Assembly (NCBI GenBank): GCA_003024985.2
Contig: PXIH01S0039437.1
Direction: 5' to 3' (one strand)
Length of the DNA stretch: 13,864 nt
From: Euperipatoides rowelli
Lineage: Eukaryota > Onychophora > Udeonychophora > Euonychophora > Peripatopsidae
Positions 9,401 through 13,864 of the stretch are shown in pieces. The notes beneath the pieces are model-generated. The model saw only the letters and a list, made by a program, of their open reading frames with translations, ran no database searches and had not been told where the DNA came from. Made by a program: the position numbers and the translations under genes. Every line of letters starts with the position of its first letter. The stretch's first letter is position 1.

Positions 9401-11682
9401 TTTTTTTTTTTTTTAATTCTTTATAGGAATATAAACGTTGGTTGGATGAAAATGTTCCTCATCTGCTTGTTGATGTGAGACAACCAGTGGAATTGGATAT
9501 TTGTCGGTTGCCCAACACCATTAGTATCCTTAAAAGTAACATGTATTTTGAGACCTAAAGTTTACACAATTAAAGATTTCTTCCTCCTATTCATTGAATA
9601 TACTGTAACTTTAGAAATAAACATGTTGGTCTATTGACAAATCATGAAGCAAAGACTAAAAAATATATGATCAATATCTTGTGTATACCAATAAGGGAAA
9701 CTTATTTTCTTGTGCATGTTACGATATTCAGTAAGACGCTACAGCACTAGCGTCATACTGTATATCAATAGTTAAAAGTAAATTATAACGGGTGTTCCAA
9801 TATTTAGTAAATTTTCAAGTAGACAAAGTATATTGACTTATTTTGTCAATTTACCCCAAAACAAAGGGGGGGGGGGTGTTACAATTGAGGAACATTGATT
9901 AATAAGCCAATAAATAATATTAATACCTTAAAAAAAATCCGAATGGGTTTGAAATGTTAATAGAGAATCAAACAGAGAATCAAAGATAAATTTAATGTAA
10001 TCCTTATACTTCAAAATAATCATTTTTCCCCCATGAGTCGTACAATATGTCGTCTCTATAGTTCACTCCACTGAGGTGCGATGTTTCAGTTTTACTTATT
10101 GATCTACAGTAAACACAAATAATGGAGGGGCATGGCATTTCATTATGTTCTGACACTTTGCTATAAAATCGTATATATGAATAGGCAGAAATCGTTCTGA
10201 ATGTTACCTGTCCAAGTCACAAGTATTCTATTTCAAAACATATCTCGTATTTCTACCTACGATCACTCATATTAGTACACCTGATGTTTTTAATTTTAAA
10301 TATATAGAGTATGTTACTGTATATGAAATCTGCAAAAAACAGCCCAACAAATCTGAAGGTTCATTTATCTGGCTAGTACAGTATGCCAATTTCCTTAACT
10401 CTCTATTGCCTGTAGTATGAAGTATTACTTACAATATGGATTCTACTGTAAAACACAAGTAAAAGAGCTAATCCGGGTCTTTTTAAAATAGTGACACTTC
10501 GGTTTTATGGCTGTATATGGGCATATTACATTGATGCATTATAACTTCTGGTTTTGGCCCCATCACGTCTTTTTGGATATTTATTAAACCTTTCCAGATA
10601 GCTTCCTGTTGATGTTCTACCCTCTAGATTAACTTACAGTTCCGGTTTCTGGCCCCCATCCCGGGCTTTTCCAAGATGGGCTCTTCCTGTTTAGGTTACT
10701 TCCATTTTGATGTGCAGAACAATCCATGACCATAGTGGCTGAATGTGGCTTTTAAGCAAATGTAATTAAGCCTAATTTTTCATTAAATTAATACAGTATT
10801 CAAGAAGCCCGGTGCTTAAATAGGGTTAGAAAATTAAATAAAAATATATTCTATATAATGGTACTGTATATTCAACACTTTTTCATTCATCACAATGTTT
10901 GTTTAGTCTGTGCAGTTTTTTTTTTTGTATAGTGTTCTAATTACTCCTTACTGAAAGCACAGCATTTTGATATTGCCTCATCACTGTTGCATGAAGCATG
11001 TTTATTGTATTATAATCCTAGCTCTTTGTTGCTCAGGATTTATTTATGAAATGAAGTTTCACAGACCAACTCAAAAGAAACCAACAAAGCATGGAGGCAC
11101 TGAATTTATGTTTGATGAGTAAAGGTTGGACCATAAAGCATTGTATACATGTATTATAAAATGGGGGAACATTAAAAATAATAAACACATTTATAATAAT
11201 AGTTCCTACAGTATATTAAGTAAGGGTGTATTTTAAATCTTTTAGAATATATAGATGACCATTCTTTCCCTTTTGAGTTACAATTACCAAAATTAATCGC
11301 AATTAAAAAAAAGTCTATTAAATTATTTCCCGATTGGTGCCAGATATTCCTATCGATAGTGTCAAGAAACATCATCATCTTGAAAAATTACGGCAAGAGA
11401 TCTACAGACTTAGTAACCATAGCCCCAATGTTCCAGGTAAGTTATTTAAAAAAAAAAAAAAAAAACTTTGAATAAACCTATTGAAACACATTAAAAGCGA
11501 ACTAACTAAAGTTTAAATTTTTTTCAGTAGTGGTATTGTGTCGCCGAGGCAACGATTCTCAGATGGCTGTGCTTGATTTACGAGAACAAATCCAAGATTT
11601 GCCTCAAGTGACTATAAGAGATTTAGTAGGTGGACTTTCTGCCTGGGCTCAAACTATTGATAACACATTCCCGGAGTATTAG
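6307..11682 (+). CDS. MOCS3: MOCS3 / UBA4: adenylyltransferase and sulfurtransferase (partial, 8 C-terminal exons)
   Basis: Join of 6307-6424, 6557-6665, 6782-6844, 7306-7469, 9019-9066, 9427-9523, 11344-11436 and 11528-11682, giving 281 residues plus stop. The family protein adenylates the C-terminal glycine of MOCS2A and URM1 in the cytosol, then thiocarboxylates it, feeding molybdenum cofactor synthesis and tRNA wobble-uridine thiolation. Numbering from the Tyr at 6308: the E1-like part has DATDN at 6-10, zinc-type CxxC pairs CYRC at 50-53 and CAIC at 125-128, and the E1 cysteine in TNCSDGG at C67. The C-terminal rhodanese domain (about 168-281) starts near EYKRWL, has LLVDVR at 180-185 and the persulfide loop CRRGND with C235, and ends in TFPEY. 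Length and spacing match the last ~283 residues of the ~460-residue human protein, as remembered. The N-terminal nucleotide-binding half is not visible here. Human MOCS3 is intronless; this copy is a multi-exon gene. Confidence 0.96.
6557..6665 (+). CDS. MOCS3: MOCS3 exon B (zinc CxxC and active-site cysteine)
   Basis: The acceptor is a long T-tract ending TAACAG; the donor is G|GTATGT, phase 1. Encodes [17 protein letters not shown], then [22 protein letters not shown] supplies half of the structural zinc site, and TNC is the family's catalytic cysteine position. Confidence 0.96.
6782..6844 (+). CDS. MOCS3: MOCS3 exon C (short E1 exon)
   Basis: The acceptor ends AAATAG and the donor is G|GTAATC. 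It joins in phase 1 to give [20 protein letters not shown], the helix that follows the cysteine loop in MoeB/ThiF-like E1 enzymes. Only 63 nt. Confidence 0.93.
6845..7305 (+). other. MOCS3 intron C-D
   Basis: Ordinary U2-type GT-AG intron, 461 nt. Overlapping open frames on both strands are AT-rich and have no homology I recognise. Confidence 0.85.
7306..7469 (+). CDS. MOCS3: MOCS3 exon D (second zinc CxxC and linker)
   Basis: The acceptor is TTTGTGGTTTTTAG and the donor AAG|GTAACA, phase 0. Encodes [20 protein letters not shown], the second zinc pair CAICG, and the inter-domain segment with LIDYEQFC and ATDK. The open frame runs on past the donor for a few codons by chance to a stop at 7503-7505. 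Confidence 0.96.
7470..9018 (+). other. MOCS3 intron D-E
   Basis: U2-type GT-AG intron, about 1.55 kb. Contains long A and T runs and an exon-like open frame at 8266-8363. It also contains a 27-nt stretch at 8838-8864 resembling the start of E. coli lacZ. No recognised gene. Confidence 0.85.
9019..9066 (+). CDS. MOCS3: MOCS3 exon E (48-nt linker exon)
   Basis: The acceptor is TTTTAATTTCAG and the donor AAG|GTTAGT. It has exactly 16 codons, [16 protein letters not shown], phase 0 at both ends. It aligns to the linker before the rhodanese domain, where the human protein has a CRSLQLL-type sequence. Skipping it would keep the frame. Confidence 0.88.
9067..9426 (+). other. MOCS3 intron E-F
   Basis: U2-type GT-AG intron, 360 nt, ending in a strong T-tract acceptor. 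Nothing else seen. Confidence 0.88.
9427..9523 (+). CDS. MOCS3: MOCS3 exon F (rhodanese start, U12-type donor)
   Basis: The acceptor is a 16-nt T run, then AATTCTTTATAG. Encodes [20 protein letters not shown] and [12 protein letters not shown], and ends in phase 1 at ATT A. The next bases, GTATCCTTAA, match the minor-class donor RTATCCTTT at 8 of 9 positions. Joining here gives PNTINIPI, which aligns without a gap to PHALHIPL in the human protein. Confidence 0.92.
10480..10700 (+). repeat. Degenerate repeat cluster
   Basis: AACTTCTGGTTTTGGCCCCA (about 10548) and AGTTCCGGTTTCTGGCCCCC (about 10638) are about 90 nt apart. Each is followed by a related ATC-C...CTTTTNNNNGAT stretch. A weaker third unit (CACTTCGGTTTTATGGC, about 10495) precedes them. 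It is more GC-rich than its surroundings and is probably an old transposon relic. Confidence 0.5.
11037..11122 (+). CDS. Candidate alternative 3' exon inside the U12 intron
   Basis: The acceptor CTCTTTGTTGCTCAG is strong. The frame [20 protein letters not shown], then FDE, ends at TAA 11120-11122. An AATAAA occurs about 60 nt later (ATAATAAACAC). Read from exon F in phase 1 it stays in frame, giving a MOCS3 form that ends before the rhodanese cysteine. It could instead be the last exon of a nested gene or a repeat relic. I do not recognise the peptide. Support is composition and splice signals only. Confidence 0.3.
11344..11436 (+). CDS. MOCS3: MOCS3 exon G (middle of rhodanese domain)
   Basis: The acceptor is GGTGCCAG with no adjoining long T-tract, as expected for a minor-class intron. 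Encodes [20 protein letters not shown], then [10 protein letters not shown]. The donor is G|GTAAGT, phase 1. Confidence 0.92.
11528..11682 (+). CDS. MOCS3: MOCS3 terminal exon (rhodanese active site and stop)
   Basis: The acceptor TTTTTTTCAG is followed at once by TAG, a tandem NAGNAG site. Use of the CAG gives an ungapped alignment. Encodes [12 protein letters not shown], with the persulfide-carrying cysteine in a six-residue CRRGND loop, then [15 protein letters not shown] and the conserved tail TFPEY. Stop TAG at 11680-11682. Confidence 0.97.
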
Positions 11683-11693
11683 AATTGTTTTCG

Positions 11694-11699
11694 ATTAAA
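11694..11699 (+). terminator. MOCS3 poly(A) signal (ATTAAA)
   Basis: ATTAAA, the commonest variant hexamer, lies 12 nt after the stop and is followed by TG/TA-rich sequence (TGTATATAAGTGTATATA). A second ATTAAA at 11739-11744 is an alternative. Confidence 0.5.
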
Positions 11700-11768
11700 A
11701 TAATATTGTATATAAGTGTATATATATAAGCAAAAAAAATTAAAGAATGTTTAACAATGTACAAACCA

Positions 11769-11774
11769 TTTATT
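11769..11774 (-). terminator. NOP53 poly(A) signal (AATAAA)
   Basis: Canonical AATAAA on the minus strand, in CAAAATAAATGG, about 105 nt after the NOP53 stop. It lies in the 195-bp gap between the two convergent stop codons. Confidence 0.5.
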
Positions 11775-11877
11775 TTGATTTATATGCATTTTACAGAGTT
11801 GAATACAAAGGAAATAATCACAACCTATAAAGAAAGAAAAGAAAATCAGGCATTATTATTATTGATTACATGAAATT

Positions 11878-11965
11878 CTAGTAATAAAAAAATTTGTAAA
11901 ATACTAACGTGATATTTTTGTGTGTGCGAGTTTCAACCTTCTTGAGAGCATACCGTCGCTTTTTC
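11878..11965 (-). CDS. NOP53: NOP53 terminal exon
   Basis: The acceptor is TTTGTTTATTTTTAG. The first base completes a leucine codon, followed by the basic tail KKRRYALKKVETRTHKNITL. A GTATTT directly after that leucine codon could be a donor. A strong acceptor (TTTTCTTTCTTTATAG, ending near 11826) lies downstream, so a further 3' exon is possible. Without it, the tail is LVFYKFFYY then stop. Confidence 0.75.
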
Positions 11966-12115
11966 CTAAAAATAAACAAATGTAAAACAAAAAAAAATTG
12001 TGACTAATTTTCAATATAGTAAATGTTAAATTACTTACAGCTGCCTGAGTCGTGGTTCAATTATGTTTCTTTTTTGTAAGCTTTTATAGCGGTCCATTAA
12101 CAAATGTCCTTGTGG
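11878..12115 (-). CDS. NOP53: NOP53 (GLTSCR2) ribosome biogenesis protein, last two exons (partial)
   Basis: Minus-strand join of 12115-12039 and 11965-11878. Nop53 family proteins act in the nucleolus in late 60S ribosomal subunit maturation (5S RNP, exosome/Mtr4 recruitment in yeast). The frame encodes PQGHLLMDRYKSLQKRNIIE, then PRLRQLKKRRYALKKVETRT, then HKNITL. As remembered, this follows the human C-terminus residue by residue: a [20 protein letters not shown]-type block, then PRER and a basic tail ending EIQL. The match includes RNxIEPR, the family's most recognisable block. The earlier exons were not found and must lie beyond 13864 or be unrecognised. The frame runs nine residues past the usual final leucine (VFYKFFYY after L) to the TAG at 11880-11878. 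The gene converges with MOCS3. Confidence 0.85.
12039..12115 (-). CDS. NOP53: NOP53 penultimate exon
   Basis: Reading the minus strand: acceptor CATCTGTTTCAG, 25 codons plus two bases, then donor CT|GTAAGT. It starts in phase 0 and carries the conserved block ending IIEPR. Confidence 0.87.
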
Positions 12116-12980
12116 CTGAAACAGATGTAAGGTAAGGTTAGCAATTCCAGTTGAAATAAGTATAGATGTGAAAAAACAAAAAAAATTAATATACTGTAAT
12201 TATCTCTGAAATTAAAATTCAAGGCTTCAAGTCTAGATTAGAGGAAAAATTTTAATATGTTATATCGAAAACAATCAACAGGTCTGCTGCGTCTTTTGAT
12301 GCCATAAACTTTAACGTAAAAAGTTGGCTTGGAATCTAACAAAAAAAAACATACAATGGCATCAATTGTGAAGGTTCGGCCAATTATATTGAGAATGAGA
12401 AAACTCCTATCTTAATTAATTATTAACCCTTTTGCATAGATCAAAGGCCAAGGAAATTCAATCCCCTAAAAGACTCTTCATAATAGCCAGGTAAATACTG
12501 AAACATATGTCCAATCAATTTAATATAATATAGCATAATTTTAGCCATCAAATTTATTATTAAAATAAATAATTGAAGTGTGGTTATTATCTGGAAATTC
12601 TTTCCCTCATCCCTTTTCAAATTTCAACACATACTGTAAGTAATAAAAACTTAGTTCAAATAGCGTTTGTCCGCTTTTGCGTTAATTAATTACTACCCAG
12701 TTTCATTTAACATGTGTATCCGCATTAACGTACATTGCCTTATATATTACGACGGTTGGGGGGGGGGGGGTGTTAGTGCATTCAAGTGGTACCAGAGTTA
12801 GTTTCAAGGTATTGTTGTGTTAAAAGCGGCCTTGTAAACCACTGAAAGTAATTATCTCTTGAAAATATTCAAGCCCTCTTGAACGTACTAATTAACTCAT
12901 TAATTATTCATTTTTTGTTTGTTTATGCGAGTGCTTCTGCCAATATAAGGAGAAGCACACACATGAATCCTGGTCTGCTT
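12116..12980. other. Non-coding: NOP53 intron and beyond
   Basis: No further NOP53 exon recognised. Contains a 13-G run followed by TGTTAG (12758-12770). Confidence 0.55.
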
Positions 12981-12987
12981 TCGCGTA

Positions 12988-13007
12988 TGGAAGGCTGCTG
13001 CCTTCCA
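12988..13007. repeat. Perfect 8-bp hairpin
   Basis: TGGAAGGC (12988-12995), loop TGCT, GCCTTCCA (13000-13007). Confidence 0.65.
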
Positions 13008-13208
13008 GTGAACAAGGATTTATTTTTGTTTCCAATTATTTATTGTAGCTGGGAGGTTGAGACCTTCCAGGAACCTTGCCACCCCAGTGCCTTATTAGGA
13101 CGGCCTGTGTCAGTTTAGGGGTTTTATTCATTTATTGAAGTTTATTTTTGCTGTTCCTGCAATTAAGTAGTTATGCAGTTTTATTTTTCTACAGTTCTTC
13201 CAAGGCAA

Positions 13209-13320
13209 AGTATTATAGCATAATGAGTAGAGCAATTGACTCATTATAGATTGGCTCTCCGACTCGATTCCCGATTCCAGCGGTCAGGTCAAGCCTTCCA
13301 GATACTATGGTCACCAACCT
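13209..13320 (+). mobile_element. tRNA-derived SINE-like head
   Basis: TAGCATAATGAG (13216-13227) fits the Pol III A box TRGCNNARYNGG at 11 of 12 positions and is followed by TAGAGC. GACTCGATTCC (13261-13271) fits the B box GGTTCGANTCC at 9 of 11. The 45-nt spacing equals that of a tRNA gene. The acceptor stem does not pair, so it is not a functional tRNA. A downstream block (13286-13314, with CCTTCCAG and CACC) recurs at 13054-13083, suggesting a second fragment. The 3' end of the element is not defined. Confidence 0.55.
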
Positions 13321-13815
13321 TTTGACAAAAAGTGTATAGAAGAGGAAAAGTAAAACTCTGCGTGGAATTACAGTAATTATATGCCATGTATTTCTATGGA
13401 GACAGTGACGTGTCACTCCTTGAAATATCTAGAATGGACCCGAGTGTGTATTTTTTCCTAAGTTCATGCCAGTTCGGAGTGAACTATTGTAGAACAATTT
13501 CCAGCACTATAAGACTGTATGAAAACATTACCGTGCACTCACAGGACAGTTACCATGGATAACTTCGTTTACGATTTGCCTTTCTTAAGAAATATATTTG
13601 AACTTGAAGGAAAAAAAAAACATTTTTACGAACATTGTTAGGAAATTGTCATTTTTATCCTTCCAGTAAAAATGTTATGTTTATAGTATTTGTGGGAATT
13701 TTTTATGTCTTTTTTTTTTTTGAAATTTTTATCATAAAATTTAAGTTCTTTTTTAATACCTAATTTAATACACTAAAATAACAATAATAATAAAAACAAT
13801 TAAATCTTACCTTAA
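13321..13815. other. Non-coding
   Basis: No supported gene. It may hold the 3' body of the SINE-like element. The minus-strand open frame across 13213-13416 overlaps the SINE-like head and has no splice or homology support. Confidence 0.5.
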
Positions 13816-13851
13816 TTGATGGACCGCCAATTTAAATATGGCGGTCATCAA
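13816..13851. repeat. Inverted repeat with ATGGCGG arms
   Basis: TTGATGGACCGCCA (13816-13829) pairs with TGGCGGTCATCAA (13839-13851) apart from one bulged base, around a 9-nt AT loop. The arms contain ATGGCGG, a YY1-like core. On the minus strand, AATTAAG|GTAAGA at about 13810 is a good donor, so the hairpin could overlap an exon edge. Confidence 0.6.
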
Positions 13852-13864
13852 AATTGTAAATAGA

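Larger units (their letters stand above)
9524..11343 (+). other. U12-type GT-AG intron of MOCS3
   Basis: The donor GTATCCTTAA matches the minor-class consensus almost perfectly. The 3' end ATTTCCCGATTGGTGCCAG has a candidate branch A at 11333, 11 nt before the exon, inside the usual U12 spacing. The match around that A (TTTCCCGAT against TTCCTTRAC) is only moderate. A normal-looking donor, GTAACA at 9536, is also phase 1, but it would insert SILK where homologues have no gap. The intron also holds a G-run (9866-9876), a degenerate repeat cluster (10480-10700) and a possible alternative exon (11037-11122). Confidence 0.8.

Noticed and set aside
9536-9541. GTAACA as the exon F donor
   Set aside because: It keeps the frame but inserts SILK relative to homologues. 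GTATCCTTAA gives an ungapped alignment and a far better defined site.
12260-12337. Minus-strand frame SKPTFYVKVYGIKRRS after a T-rich acceptor, considered as an upstream NOP53 exon
   Set aside because: It does not resemble the NOP53 segment expected before the PQG block and has no convincing phase-0 donor.
13209-13281. Functional tRNA gene
   Set aside because: A- and B-box spacing is right, but the acceptor and T stems do not pair.
1-13864. Bacterial operon, CRISPR array or phage system
   Set aside because: Spliced animal genes, no clustered ORFs, and no regularly spaced direct repeats.

Overview
This is nuclear DNA from an intron-rich, strongly AT-rich animal genome, probably an invertebrate. 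The evidence is spliced genes with GT-AG introns, long T-tracts before acceptors, AT-rich introns, fold-back repeats and a tRNA-like SINE head. There is no operon structure. I cannot name the species from the sequence.

Two genes are securely recognised and they converge. On the + strand, 6307-11682 holds eight exons for the C-terminal ~281 residues of MOCS3 (UBA4), a fused E1-like adenylyltransferase and rhodanese. All expected catalytic and zinc-binding residues in this part are present. The N-terminal ~175 residues, including the nucleotide-binding glycine loop, were not found and are presumably upstream. On the - strand, 11878-12115 holds the last two exons of NOP53 (GLTSCR2), a nucleolar 60S biogenesis factor. 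The stop codons are only about 195 bp apart, with separate poly(A) signals between them.

The most interesting signal is in the splice sites of MOCS3. The intron at 9524-11343 starts with GTATCCTTAA, a near-perfect minor (U12) donor, with a candidate branch A 11 nt before the next exon. The first visible exon is open back through codons for YDII, yet no AG lies in front of it. Instead there is TTCTTTGAC followed 9 nt later by AC, as expected for the 3' end of an AT-AC U12 intron. So MOCS3 here may carry two minor-spliceosome introns.

The remaining sequence is intron or intergenic and rich in repeat relics. At 914-1104 there is a truncated P2RX7_C-like zinc-binding fragment. At 1868-2024 there is a long hairpin with two co-centred perfect stems. 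At 3944-4158 there is a short element with terminal inverted repeats. At 4560-5900 a unit occurs twice in tandem and a third, partial time inverted. At 10480-10700 there are degenerate repeats, and at 12980-13320 a tRNA-derived SINE-like region. TACTGTA/TACAGTA appears throughout and looks over-represented. A possible alternative 3' exon with its own AATAAA lies at 11037-11122 inside the U12 intron.
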